Of a stretch of 45,021 nucleotides of DNA, positions 17,888 to 26,718 are shown in pieces (the stretch's first letter is position 1; the number at the start of each line of letters is the position of its first letter). This stretch comes from Fulvivirga sp. GTDB lineage: Bacteria; Bacteroidota; Bacteroidia; Cytophagales; Cyclobacteriaceae. Both the position numbers and the translations under genes were made by a program. The stretch lies in NCBI GenBank assembly GCA_028280565.1, contig JANQLQ010000325.1, positions 1 through 45,021 on the forward strand. Reading direction: 5' to 3'. The notes under the pieces were generated by a model, which was not told the DNA's origin, did not search any database, and saw only the letters and a program-made list of their open reading frames with translations.

Positions 17888-19408
17888 ATGAAAACCTTAC
17901 CTATACCAAGACTCATTATCGGGCTGATCTTCATAATGTTGTTGAATTCTTGTGACCAAAAGCCCAGCCAAGGGACGCTCCAAGACCGTAATTTGTCGTT
18001 GGAGGCGATACCCAACACGAGACCTGTTAACGTAGTTTTTATTTTAAGCGACGACCACCGGTATGATTTTATGGGCTTTACCGGTAAAGTGCCTTTCTTA
18101 AAAACCCCGAATATGGACAAAATGGCCACCGCGGGAACACACATTCAGAATGCGTTTGTAACTACTTCATTGTGTTCTCCTAGTCGTGCCTCCATTCTTA
18201 CCGGGCAGTACTCCCACCATCACCAAGTAGTAGACAACCAGTCGCTGGTGACCGACACTAGTGTTTTCTTCCCCCAATACTTACAGCGGGCGGGCTATGA
18301 GACGGGATTCTTCGGCAAATGGCATATGGGCGAGCATCATGCCGGTCCCAGGAGAGGATTTACCCACTGGGTGAGCTTCAGGGGGCAGGGAAATTACTAC
18401 AAACCTACCCTCAATATCAACGGAGAAGAGGTGGCCTATGAAGACAGTGCGTATGTTACGGACCTTTTGACTGACCAGGCCGTGGAATGGCTGGAAAAAA
18501 GAAGCAACGACCGGCCTTTCTTCTTATATCTTTCTCACAAAGGGGTGCATGCTGATTTTCAGCCCGCCTTACGTCATAAGGGAAAGTACGCCGGGGAAAA
18601 GCCCACTTACCCACCCACGATGCATCCCGGCGAAAATGAAGACTACCGGTATGAGAATGTACCCAGCTGGGTCAAAAAGCAACGGTATAGCTGGCATGGG
18701 GTAGATTACATGTACCACGGCACGATCGAATTTGACGAGTTTTACCGGCGATATAATGAAACACTCCTTTCTGTCGATGAGAGTATCGGCCGTGTCTTGG
18801 CCCAATTGGAAAGCAGCGGCAAGCTGGAAAATACGTTGGTTTTCTACATGGGAGATAACGGTTTTTCTTTTGGCGAACATGGCCTTATCGATAAACGTCA
18901 TGCTTATGAAGAATCTATCCGCGTTCCCCTGCTGGTATATGGGGCAGGCCAGTTACTCGAGAAAGATAGCGTAGATCAATTGATCCAAAACATCGATATA
19001 GCACCCACTATATTGGAATTGGCAGGCCTTAAGAAACCCTCGAATATGGATGGAGAATCTTTCCTGCCCTTGTTGAAAGGTCAAGAGCTTGATTGGCGAG
19101 ACAGGATCTATTACGAATACTTTTGGGAAAGACCCTTCCCACAAACCCCAACGGTACATGCCGTGCGTACCGAAAAATATAAGTTTACCCGGTATTACGG
19201 AATATGGGACATTAACGAACTGTATGATTTGGAAAATGACCCTTGGGAAATGAACAATTTAATTAGGAGCAAGGAACACCAGGCCGTAGCTAAGGAAATG
19301 CGGCAAGATCTTTTTAACTGGCTGATACAAACTGAAGGTATGCAGATCCCTTTAAAAACAGATGGACAGGGACCTCGTTTTGATCATGGTTACAAAGGAA
19401 CGTACTAA
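17888..19408 (+). CDS. Type I (S1-family) sulfatase lipoprotein
   Basis: A 506-residue lipoprotein (LLNSC, Cys22) of the formylglycine sulfatase family. The maturation motif is intact: Cys96 in LCSPSRASILTG, which a maturation enzyme encoded elsewhere would convert to formylglycine. Metal and active-site residues are present: Asp55-Asp56 in LSDDHRYD, Arg100, Lys144 and His146 in GKWHMG, His217 in LSHKGVH, Asp323-Asn324 in MGDNGFSFGEHG, Lys336. The overall pattern resembles the N-acetylglucosamine-6-sulfatase-like branch (S1_11 type), judged from memory. A sulfatase next to beta-1,2-glucan enzymes is unusual and suggests a sulfated substrate. Relatives in the alkaline phosphatase superfamily also hydrolyse phosphate esters, so another ester cannot be excluded. 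It starts 11 bases after the GH3 stop. Confidence 0.88.
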   Translation: MKTLPIPRLIIGLIFIMLLNSCDQKPSQGTLQDRNLSLEAIPNTRPVNVVFILSDDHRYDFMGFTGKVPFLKTPNMDKMATAGTHIQNAFVTTSLCSPSRASILTGQYSHHHQVVDNQSLVTDTSVFFPQYLQRAGYETGFFGKWHMGEHHAGPRRGFTHWVSFRGQGNYYKPTLNINGEEVAYEDSAYVTDLLTDQAVEWLEKRSNDRPFFLYLSHKGVHADFQPALRHKGKYAGEKPTYPPTMHPGENEDYRYENVPSWVKKQRYSWHGVDYMYHGTIEFDEFYRRYNETLLSVDESIGRVLAQLESSGKLENTLVFYMGDNGFSFGEHGLIDKRHAYEESIRVPLLVYGAGQLLEKDSVDQLIQNIDIAPTILELAGLKKPSNMDGESFLPLLKGQELDWRDRIYYEYFWERPFPQTPTVHAVRTEKYKFTRYYGIWDINELYDLENDPWEMNNLIRSKEHQAVAKEMRQDLFNWLIQTEGMQIPLKTDGQGPRFDHGYKGTY

Positions 19409-19429
19409 GAATGTGTTTAACTTTACGAG

Positions 19430-20296
19430 ATGGTCAGGGTTCTGAAAATATCATGCTGCATCCTCTTTTTTACATGCTTACAAGGAAGTGGGCCATTATG
19501 GTCCCAGCCGGCGAGTACGGTTAGGGTGATGACCTATAACATTAAATTCGACGATACGCGTGACCCTGGAAACGACTGGGCCCATAGGAAAAGCCGCGTG
19601 ATAGGCCTGTTAAATTTTTATGAACCTGTGGTCTTCGGGATACAAGAAGGGCTTGCTCACCAAGTAGAAGATATAAAACAAGGCCTCGATAACTTTGAGT
19701 ATACAGGCGTAGGGCGTGACGACGGGAAGAAGCAAGGGGAGTATAGCGCCATATTTTACAATACAAGCCTCTTTGATGCCAACCGTTCGGGTACTTTTTG
19801 GCTTTCGAGCACTCCTAGTAAGCCGGTAAAGGGATGGGATGCAGCCCTGCCCCGTATATGCACTTGGGTGGAACTGGAACACAAGGAAACGGGAAAGACA
19901 ATGACCGTATTCAATACACATTTTGACCACGTAGGGGTCAAAGCGCGTGAAAAAAGTGCCGAACTCATCTTGAGCAAGATAGAAGAGTTAGGTGCTGTTG
20001 GCCCTGTGGTTCTCATGGGAGATTTTAATTTCACCCCCGGTCCTGGGCCTTACAGTGTAGTCACCTCTTCGCTGCGCGATGCGCGCTTAGCCAGCCAGGC
20101 AATGCCGTATGGCCCGGAAGCCACGTTCAATGGATTCCGGTTTGATCGTGCTCCAACTGGGAGAATAGATTATGTCTTCGTCAATAAAGCCATTGAAGTG
20201 TTACGTTACGGCGTACTCACGGATTCGCAAGACCTTTCCTATCCCTCGGACCATTTTCCCGTAATGGTGGATCTCAAGATTCATGCCCGGGACTGA
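19430..20296 (+). CDS. Secreted endonuclease/exonuclease/phosphatase (EEP)-fold hydrolase
   Basis: A 288-residue protein of the DNase I-like EEP superfamily, with an N-terminal signal region (to about residue 27). The family motifs are complete: Asn37 in TYNIKF, Glu73 in GIQEG, His164 in FNTHFDH, Asp198 and Asn200 in GDFNF, Asp247 in GRIDYVF and the Asp274-His275 pair in PSDHFPV. EEP enzymes use Mg2+ to cut phosphate mono- or diesters. Secreted versions in Bacteroidota PULs are more likely to act on phosphorylated glycans or lipids than on DNA. Here it could remove phosphoglycerol or phosphoethanolamine groups, as found on bacterial periplasmic glucans; this is inference. The last 14 bases overlap the next gene, so translation is probably coupled. 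Confidence 0.8.
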   Translation: MVRVLKISCCILFFTCLQGSGPLWSQPASTVRVMTYNIKFDDTRDPGNDWAHRKSRVIGLLNFYEPVVFGIQEGLAHQVEDIKQGLDNFEYTGVGRDDGKKQGEYSAIFYNTSLFDANRSGTFWLSSTPSKPVKGWDAALPRICTWVELEHKETGKTMTVFNTHFDHVGVKAREKSAELILSKIEELGAVGPVVLMGDFNFTPGPGPYSVVTSSLRDARLASQAMPYGPEATFNGFRFDRAPTGRIDYVFVNKAIEVLRYGVLTDSQDLSYPSDHFPVMVDLKIHARD

Positions 20297-21038
20297 TGAA
20301 TTATTACTAGTGGGCGGCGGGGTCCTAGCCGGGGTGGTGAATACGATCTCGGGGAGCGGAACGCTTTTTAGCCTGGGAGTAATGGCATGGCTGAACATCC
20401 CGCTGGTGACCGCAAATATTGCTACCCGGCCGGGTGTATTTTTCCAGAACCTGGCGGGGGTATTTGTTTTGAGAAAATACCGGCAGTTTAGTAATGATGA
20501 CATTAAGCGGGCGCCTATTGTACTCGTTGGCCTTGGCGCGATGTTGGGTGCGATCTGTGCAGGCTTGATCTCGGGCTCTTTTTTTAATCTTGTGGCTTCG
20601 GTGGTCATGCTTTTTTTACTGGTGCAATACCTGCTACCTCGGGGGCTTTTGAAAATAAAAGCATTGGCCTTCCAAAAGAATAATGAGGTTATCCAGCCTG
20701 TTCTCTTTTTTGTAACAGGTTTTTACGGTGGGTTTATCCAAATTGGTATCGGCATCTTGATCCTTACTCTCCTGCTTCGTTACATGGCTCTTCCTTATGC
20801 TAAAGCCAATGCTTACAAGCTTATTATTATCCTGGTCTACACCATCCCCACCACGTTGTACTTTGCCATCACGGGTATGATCCTTTGGAAGCCTGCCTTA
20901 TTGCTGGCCCTAGGGCAGATCATAGGGGCTTACTTGGCGGCTTTATTTATCAGCGTGAGTAGCTATGCTAAGCAATGGGCAAAATGGATCACGGTAATGA
21001 TGATCTTGATCACTCTTTTGAAGATTTGGGTTTTTTAG
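20283..21038 (+). CDS. TauE/SafE-family inner-membrane anion exporter
   Basis: A 251-residue integral membrane protein with about eight hydrophobic segments. The first half has GGGVLAGVVNTISGSGTLFS and the second GGFIQIGIGILILTLLLRY, the paired glycine-rich repeats typical of the TauE/SafE (former DUF81) family. Members export sulfite, sulfoacetate or other small anions. The ATG at 20283 lies inside the end of the EEP gene, indicating tight co-expression. In this setting it could rid the cell of an anion produced during glycan desulfation or of an acyl product; the substrate is not known. It is the last gene of the PUL. Confidence 0.8.
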   Translation: MPGTDELLLVGGGVLAGVVNTISGSGTLFSLGVMAWLNIPLVTANIATRPGVFFQNLAGVFVLRKYRQFSNDDIKRAPIVLVGLGAMLGAICAGLISGSFFNLVASVVMLFLLVQYLLPRGLLKIKALAFQKNNEVIQPVLFFVTGFYGGFIQIGIGILILTLLLRYMALPYAKANAYKLIIILVYTIPTTLYFAITGMILWKPALLLALGQIIGAYLAALFISVSSYAKQWAKWITVMMILITLLKIWVF

Positions 21039-21097
21039 AACGACGGTTAAGAATGTTTTTTTAAGTCATATTACGATTTAATGTGAGTTTGATAGTA

Positions 21098-21170
21098 GGG
21101 GATCAATGGTTTTGACCATGGAGAACGCAGAGGAGGCCGCTGAGGGCCACAGAGAATGGCTTTGATCCCC
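21098..21170. repeat. Inverted repeat enclosing a purine-rich element between convergent genes
   Basis: GGGGATCAA (21098-21106) and TTGATCCCC (21162-21170) are perfect 9-bp arms around a 55-base interior. The interior contains GAACGCAGAGGAGGCCGCTGAGGGCCACAGAGAA, a type of sequence that recurs in many bacterial genomes. It lies between the stop codons of the exporter (+) and FabF (-), so it could act as a bidirectional terminator or be an inserted repeat. Confidence 0.5.
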
Positions 21171-21207
21171 ATGTGGTAGGGGATCTGGAGACCCACACTA
21201 ATAGCTC

Positions 21208-22458
21208 TTAACCCTCGGTCCATTTTTTGAACAGCGCGATGGCATTGTGCCCACCGAAGCCAAATGTATTGCTGATGGCATAGATGATCTCTTTTTTGAT
21301 GGATTGGTTCGGGGTGATGTCAACTCCTTTCGGAAATTCAGCGTCTAGGTTGGTGGTATTTATGGTGGGCGAGATTGTGGCCTCCTCTACGGATTTTACG
21401 GTAGCTACTGCCTCGATAGCTCCTGCTGCTCCTAGCAAATGCCCGGTCATGGATTTTGGTGCGCTGGTCTGTATGGTTTTTTCACTCTCGCCAAAGAGGT
21501 TTTTGATGGCGCTAAGTTCAGACAGGTCTCCTACTGGCGTGCTCGTAGCGTGCAAATTGATATAATCGATCTCTTGAGGGGCAATTTGTGCATCCTCAAG
21601 GGCCATTTCTATGGCTAGCTTAGCGCCGAGGCCTTCCGGGTGGGTAGCCGTACTGTGATAAGCATCGTTAGACATACCACAGCCTACCACTTCGGCATAG
21701 ATCTTTGCGCCACGCGCACGGGCATGTTCTAATTCTTCCAAAATAATAGCGCCAGCGCCTTCGCCCATCACAAAACCGTCACGATCTGTATCAAAAGGAC
21801 GTGAAGCGGTAGCAGGGTCGTCGTTACGGGTAGAAAGGGCCTTCATAGCGTTAAAACCCCCGATGCCAGCCTGTGTGATAGGCGCTTCAGAACCCCCGGC
21901 GATCATTTGCTTGGCTTTACCCCACCGGATGTAGTTGAACGCATCCATTATGGCCGAAGTAGAAGAAGCACAAGCTGAAACGGTGCAGTAGTTAATGCCC
22001 CTCAGCCCATACCGGAGTGCAATGGCCCCGGAGGGGGTATCTGATAAGATCTTGGGAATAAAAAATGGGCTAAAACGAGGTCCTATACTGGATTTGGCAT
22101 ATTCGATCACCTCTTGCTCAAAAGTGCTGATGCCCCCGTTCCCGGAAGCCCATACCACCCCAAATTTGTTAACATCTTCTTTTTCCAGGTCTATAGCGGA
22201 ATCTTTGAGCGCTTCTTCGCAGACAATGAGCGAGTAAAGGGTGAAAGGATCATTTTTCCGTATGGTTTTTCGGTCAAAATGGGTTTCCAGCTCAAAATCC
22301 TTCAGCTCGCAGGCAAACTTTGTTTTAAAGTGCGTGGTATCAAATTTTGTGATCGGGCCTGCGCCACTTTTACCTGCCGTTAAAGAAGTCCAAAAATCCT
22401 TGACGTTATTTCCGATAGGGGTTAATGCTCCCATCCCGGTAACTGCTACTCTTTTCAC
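21208..22458 (-). CDS. fabF: 3-oxoacyl-[acyl-carrier-protein] synthase II
   Basis: A 416-residue KAS II condensing enzyme. The Cys-His-His triad is complete and falls at the same positions as in E. coli FabF: Cys163 in VSACASSTSA, His303 in NLHATSTPVGD and His340 in MTGHLLGAAGA. It elongates acyl-ACP with malonyl-ACP in the cytoplasm. The start is GTG, overlapping the stop of the TetR gene by one base (TAGTG), so the two are translated together. No acyl-carrier protein or other fab gene lies beside it, so this is probably an accessory, TetR-controlled copy and not the housekeeping one. Confidence 0.93.
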   Translation of the reverse strand: MKRVAVTGMGALTPIGNNVKDFWTSLTAGKSGAGPITKFDTTHFKTKFACELKDFELETHFDRKTIRKNDPFTLYSLIVCEEALKDSAIDLEKEDVNKFGVVWASGNGGISTFEQEVIEYAKSSIGPRFSPFFIPKILSDTPSGAIALRYGLRGINYCTVSACASSTSAIMDAFNYIRWGKAKQMIAGGSEAPITQAGIGGFNAMKALSTRNDDPATASRPFDTDRDGFVMGEGAGAIILEELEHARARGAKIYAEVVGCGMSNDAYHSTATHPEGLGAKLAIEMALEDAQIAPQEIDYINLHATSTPVGDLSELSAIKNLFGESEKTIQTSAPKSMTGHLLGAAGAIEAVATVKSVEEATISPTINTTNLDAEFPKGVDITPNQSIKKEIIYAISNTFGFGGHNAIALFKKWTEG

Positions 22459-23015
22459 TATACTAGATCATTTAAAAGTTGTGACTTTATTTCATAGTAC
22501 TCTTCGTTACCCAATATCTTGGCTAACTGCAGGGCACCGGCCATACCGGAACAGATCAAAGCGGCCCGCTGCCCCGGTGAACCTCTAAAGTGAAATTCCC
22601 CGGCTTCCCTGCCCTGGGCTAACACCATCGTTAGCCAGGACTTTATCGCCGCTACCAGCGCTGCTAAAGGGGCATTCAGCCCCGGGGGCAACGCATCAAG
22701 ATTTGTTGCGAATGAACCTATTAAGCAAACACGATTTTCTTTGCGTAGGTTGTTGTCGTAGATCGTTAAAAATCTACGTACTTTGTCTGTGTAGGTGACA
22801 TCGTATACTTCGGCCTTTTCTACAATGTTTTCAAACTGGACCTGTGCTTTTTTTATTACCTCGTTGGCAAGCTCTTCCTTTTTCGGAAAATGATAATGTA
22901 CCGCTGCGTTCTTAATGCCTAAAACGGACGAAATATCATGATAACTGAAGCCATTGTACCCATTGTGCTGGATGTAGTGTTCCGCCAGGTCAAGTATTTT
23001 TTCTTTTGTAGACAT
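22458..23015 (-). CDS. TetR/AcrR-family transcriptional regulator
   Basis: A 185-residue TetR-type repressor. The N-terminal helix-turn-helix is clear (about residues 5-50; ILDLAEHYIQHNGYNGFSYH, DISSVLGIKNAAVHYHFPKK). The C-terminal ligand domain contains CLIGSFATNLDALPPGLN and ALICSGMAGALQLAKIL, similar to the TetR_C_11-like group. It is the first gene of a two-gene operon with fabF. The palindrome at 23031-23050, 16 bases before its start, is the obvious candidate for self-regulation. A fatty-acyl or lipid-derived ligand is plausible given its partner, but is inference. Confidence 0.88.
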   Translation of the reverse strand: MSTKEKILDLAEHYIQHNGYNGFSYHDISSVLGIKNAAVHYHFPKKEELANEVIKKAQVQFENIVEKAEVYDVTYTDKVRRFLTIYDNNLRKENRVCLIGSFATNLDALPPGLNAPLAALVAAIKSWLTMVLAQGREAGEFHFRGSPGQRAALICSGMAGALQLAKILGNEEYYEIKSQLLNDLV

Positions 23016-23030
23016 AAGGTGCGACGAAGA

Positions 23031-23050
23031 TACTTACTTATTAGTAAGTA
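23031..23050. promoter_or_regulatory. Palindromic operator of the TetR-fabF operon
   Basis: TACTTACT-TATT-AGTAAGTA is a perfect 8+4+8 inverted repeat directly upstream of the TetR start at 23015. On the minus strand it overlaps a TATCTTCG sequence, a variant of the TAnnTTTG promoter motif. Binding here would block the promoter, as usual for autoregulated TetR proteins. Confidence 0.75.
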
Positions 23051-23239
23051 AGCTATGAAATTTAAATATTGTTTTTCATAGGTTAATTGGCTTGTGTCGT
23101 GGACAGCCCGTGGAAAGGCAGCTTAGGGCTAAAAAAAGTCCAACGTTACAAAAGAATAAAGACTATATGGAGCAATTTACCTCGTATACTAAGTCTTATA
23201 CTTAATACCCTTGCCTCGATAATCATTGATCACTTTGGT

Positions 23240-23366
23240 GTTATCCCGGGGTAGTTTTGGCGAATAAGCTTAGTGAACCTTAGTGCATTTGTGCCTCGGT
23301 GGTGACGCTTCCTCTACCACAAAGGCACTAAAGCTCAAAGAATCACTGGGGGACTTTCTTTACTAT
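23240..23366 (+). repeat. Dispersed hairpin repeat family C, copy 1
   Basis: About 127 bp matching 37897-38021 in the same orientation. Shared parts are CCGGGGTAGTTTTGGC, TAAGCTT, a GTGCATTTGTGCCT arm, the CCAC/AGGCACTAAAG arm and AGAATnACTGGGGGA. The arms GTGCCTCGGTGG (23291-23302) and CCACAAAGGCAC (23317-23328) form a stem with two mismatches. It fills most of the 408-base gap between the TetR start and the AsmA stop. Nothing else coding is seen in that gap. Confidence 0.8.
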
Positions 23367-23423
23367 GTAATCTAACCCTATTTTCTTATCGAGTGCAGGT
23401 TTCCTATCCCACCAATCCCTGTT

Positions 23424-26400
23424 CTAATTTTTCTTTTTCTTAAAAAGGCTCCTTATTTTATCTTTGGCTTCTTCTTCCAGCTTTTTCTTAAGATCAGTGG
23501 TTTGACTCGTGGTATCGGTTTTTGCAGCCTGTGTAGAATCTTGTTTATTGGTGCCCAATAGGCTTCCTACAAGGTCTTTCGCTTTGTCATCTTTGACGTT
23601 ATCCAGCAAGTCGCTGGCGACATTTTTCACCTCGTCTTTCGCTTTTTCTTTTACAGCGGCAGTGGCCTGTTGCTTTTGTTCAGTGGCTAAGAGCTGTACT
23701 TTAGGGTCATTGTAGGTGCCCCCCATGCCGATGTTAATGGGGATCATTGTGTCCTCATCTCCACTGCTTCCTGTGAGCGAGGTTACGAGCCCGCTGAACT
23801 GTGAGCCAAGCTTGCTGGCAGGAACGTCCATTTTAAGATTATAGTCTATACCCCCGTCGAGTGACGTGGCGCCGGAGACCGTAGTTTTGTATTCGCCTAA
23901 ATTTACATCGAAAGGTTTTACTTTAAGCTTACCATCTTCGATGGCGGCAGACATTAATACATCCTTCAACGTGGCGGTCTCCGTAGCGCTGCTATTGAGA
24001 TTTGTCAAGGATGTGATCCCTTGCAAAAGCTTGGAGTTAGTAAGCGTAGCCTTGGCGATCTTAAAGAGCCCCTCGCCAGTAACAGAGGATAATTCAGGCA
24101 TCATTTCTTCATCCAGCAGTCCTGACACACTAAAATCTGTAGATACTTTGCCATCCACTAATTGTGCTATGGGAGCATAAGCCTTCACCAGCGTGAACGT
24201 TTTGAACGACTCTTGGATGGAGAGCCCCTGTACATCCAGGTCAAAGTTATACTTAGGCTCATCAAGATCACGCGTGTCGTACGCACCATTCACAGCAAAA
24301 GCGCCCTCCAGTAGGTTAAACTTAACGTTCTTGAAGCTTGCCACACCGTCTTTTACCACGATGTCTCCCTCGGCGTTTTTGATCGTCATATCCATGACCT
24401 CTACCCGGGCGATGTTTGACTTCATTAGGAAATCAATATTTTTTGGGACTTCAACCACACCATAGGTCTCTTCGCCTTCATCTTCAGTGGCAATGGTCGG
24501 GGCTTCGTCCGTGGCCTCTTCTTCGGTCATAAATTCATTCAAGTCCAGCAGTTTACCTGTGTAGGTCATCGTACCCTGCAAGGTTTCATCCTCGCTGAAC
24601 AAGTACGCCATATAATTATACACTGATCCCTTAATATTCATGTCACTTTTACCTACAGTGCCCTCGTAACGAGTGATATTGATCTTTTTAGGGTCGAACG
24701 TGGCATCGGCGTTAGCAATAGTAACATCATACGGTAATGCTTCATCTACATACTTGAAGCCCGTCACGCTCATGGTACCGCTGGTGGGCATTTGTTCGTA
24801 ACGTTCGGCTTCCAAGGAGGCCATATTGCCCTTAGTATTTAAGTCTGCCTTGATCCTCCCGGCGAGTTGCATACCTTCCAGCGGGAATACCTTGGTTATT
24901 TTTTCAAGATCGATGCCCCCGCTTGCCTTTAAGTCCCAAGTGTAATTTTGCAGGTCACTGAAAACCAGCTCTGCCTTAAATGGCTCTCCATCCATTACCA
25001 TAGAAAAGTTTTTCACCACGGCCGAGAGGTCATTCATATTTCCCGTTTCATTTTTGACCGTAGCGTCAAACTGGAGATTTTCCAAGGCATACGGTAATTC
25101 GGCGCTTTTTACATACCCGTTGGCCATACTCATGGTGGCGGATATTTTAGGTATAACGTTTTTTATGCTATCATAAATGCCATCTGCGGCTAAATCTACC
25201 ATGTAATTACCCCTAAGCTCGGTGCCTTCCATGGGGAACATCGAGCTCAACTCTCCCAGGTTGAGATTTCCTTTTACGTTGGCTTTCATTTTATAATTCA
25301 CTAGGTTCTCGATCAAAAGCGTAGCATCAATGGGGTTTTGACCAAAATCCATATGGAAAGATTTAAGATTAACCATGGTATTATCGATATTTCCATCCTT
25401 ATTATCTACGAGCAGATCCATTTTGATATTATCGATAGAGGTAGGTAAACTGGGATATTTGAACATGGCGTCTTCTACGTTGAGGGCCAGGTTAAATGCC
25501 GGCAGGCTTAGGCTATCATATTTACCGGTTACGTTGCCGTTAAAAGACAATAACCCGCTGCTTTGTATGTCTTTAAAATCTTGGGTATACACCCCTGGCA
25601 CAAGGGAGAGTAAGCTCTTGAACGTGCTTTCCGGGGCTGAATAATCGATGTTCATATCCATGCTTCCATCGGGGAGCAGGGCCAGGAAACCATCGAAGCT
25701 AAGCGTGAAATCATTCACGCTCATACGGTTTTCTTTAAAGGTATACCGGCCGAATTCATCACTTATGTTGATAATGGCATCTGCGGTGATGGCTTTGTCG
25801 GAGAGGTATTCCACACCATCAAATTCTACGGATACAGAATCAGCCTTAGTGAAAGTATCCAGGTCAAATTCATCTTGGTTAAGATCACCGCGGCCGGTAT
25901 GCTGTAAGTTCTTCATTTCTAATTTGAAGGGCAGAGAGGCATCATCATAAACGACGTGCCCATCAATGATCTCCCAGTGGTCGATGCCGATGTTATAGGC
26001 GGTAGATTCGGCTTCTGTGGTGGGTTCCACGGGTACCGTCTCTTCACTGGCTATGGCAATATCGTAATTAGCCGTACCATCCTCCAGTACTTTGATATAG
26101 ATCTCCGGGGTATTTAAGATGATCCCATTGATCTTGATTTGATCCCCCATGAGACTGAACAAGTCCACTTCTACTTCCAGTTCACTTACGGCAAAAAGGA
26201 TCTGACCTTCAAAAGGGGCCCTGTTGATCACGCCGAAGTTATTCAGCCCCGCTGTTACATTTGGGAAATTACGGAACAAAGACAGGCTGAAGTCTTCTGT
26301 GTCCCAAACGATGTCCGCATTGACTGACTCAGCCAATGCATCATCCACTACTGCTTTAATATCGTCTTTGAAAACTACCGGCACTATAAAAGCCGCCGCA

Positions 26401-26447
26401 ATGATCAAAACGAAAATGCTGGCAATGATAATGAGGAATTTTTTCAT
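23424..26447 (-). CDS. AsmA-family envelope protein
   Basis: A 1007-residue protein with an N-terminal membrane anchor (about 5-26; FLIIIASIFVLIIAAAFIVP). A long repetitive beta-strand body of the AsmA/TamB type follows, with the AsmA N-terminal part at about 27-170 (FSLSLFRNFPNVTAGLNNFGV). The AsmA-like C-terminal region is at about 740-900 (DMTIKNAEGDIVVKDGVASFKNV and following). The tail (about 930-1007) is Lys/Asp/Gln-rich and low in complexity, with KKKLEEEAKDKIRSLFKKKKN at the end. Such proteins are thought to bridge inner and outer membranes and carry phospholipid. It stands alone on the minus strand. Length fits Bacteroidota members. Confidence 0.85.
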   Translation of the reverse strand: MKKFLIIIASIFVLIIAAAFIVPVVFKDDIKAVVDDALAESVNADIVWDTEDFSLSLFRNFPNVTAGLNNFGVINRAPFEGQILFAVSELEVEVDLFSLMGDQIKINGIILNTPEIYIKVLEDGTANYDIAIASEETVPVEPTTEAESTAYNIGIDHWEIIDGHVVYDDASLPFKLEMKNLQHTGRGDLNQDEFDLDTFTKADSVSVEFDGVEYLSDKAITADAIINISDEFGRYTFKENRMSVNDFTLSFDGFLALLPDGSMDMNIDYSAPESTFKSLLSLVPGVYTQDFKDIQSSGLLSFNGNVTGKYDSLSLPAFNLALNVEDAMFKYPSLPTSIDNIKMDLLVDNKDGNIDNTMVNLKSFHMDFGQNPIDATLLIENLVNYKMKANVKGNLNLGELSSMFPMEGTELRGNYMVDLAADGIYDSIKNVIPKISATMSMANGYVKSAELPYALENLQFDATVKNETGNMNDLSAVVKNFSMVMDGEPFKAELVFSDLQNYTWDLKASGGIDLEKITKVFPLEGMQLAGRIKADLNTKGNMASLEAERYEQMPTSGTMSVTGFKYVDEALPYDVTIANADATFDPKKINITRYEGTVGKSDMNIKGSVYNYMAYLFSEDETLQGTMTYTGKLLDLNEFMTEEEATDEAPTIATEDEGEETYGVVEVPKNIDFLMKSNIARVEVMDMTIKNAEGDIVVKDGVASFKNVKFNLLEGAFAVNGAYDTRDLDEPKYNFDLDVQGLSIQESFKTFTLVKAYAPIAQLVDGKVSTDFSVSGLLDEEMMPELSSVTGEGLFKIAKATLTNSKLLQGITSLTNLNSSATETATLKDVLMSAAIEDGKLKVKPFDVNLGEYKTTVSGATSLDGGIDYNLKMDVPASKLGSQFSGLVTSLTGSSGDEDTMIPINIGMGGTYNDPKVQLLATEQKQQATAAVKEKAKDEVKNVASDLLDNVKDDKAKDLVGSLLGTNKQDSTQAAKTDTTSQTTDLKKKLEEEAKDKIRSLFKKKKN

Positions 26448-26718
26448 GAGGATCTTATGTTTTACCCTGTAAAGTTAACAAACTATTGTATGCAGTCAGC
26501 CATACCTGGCTTTTACCGTTGGAGTCATAGAGAACCGTGGAATTTGGTCTCGACGAACTCTCAACTTTGGGAATGCCCCAGTAGCCACTCTAAGATCATC
26601 TATGGCGCTGAACTTCGCTATGATCAGCCCGGTGTGTATCAATGAGGTAGGACAGGGCCGATAATTGTGCCCAAAGAAAATGATAGGTTCGGTATGCCAA
26701 AAGCACTTGAACTAAGAG

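Noticed and set aside
19430-20296. Reading the EEP-fold protein as a DNA repair exonuclease
   Set aside because: It has a signal peptide and sits in a glycan locus, so a cytoplasmic repair role is unlikely.
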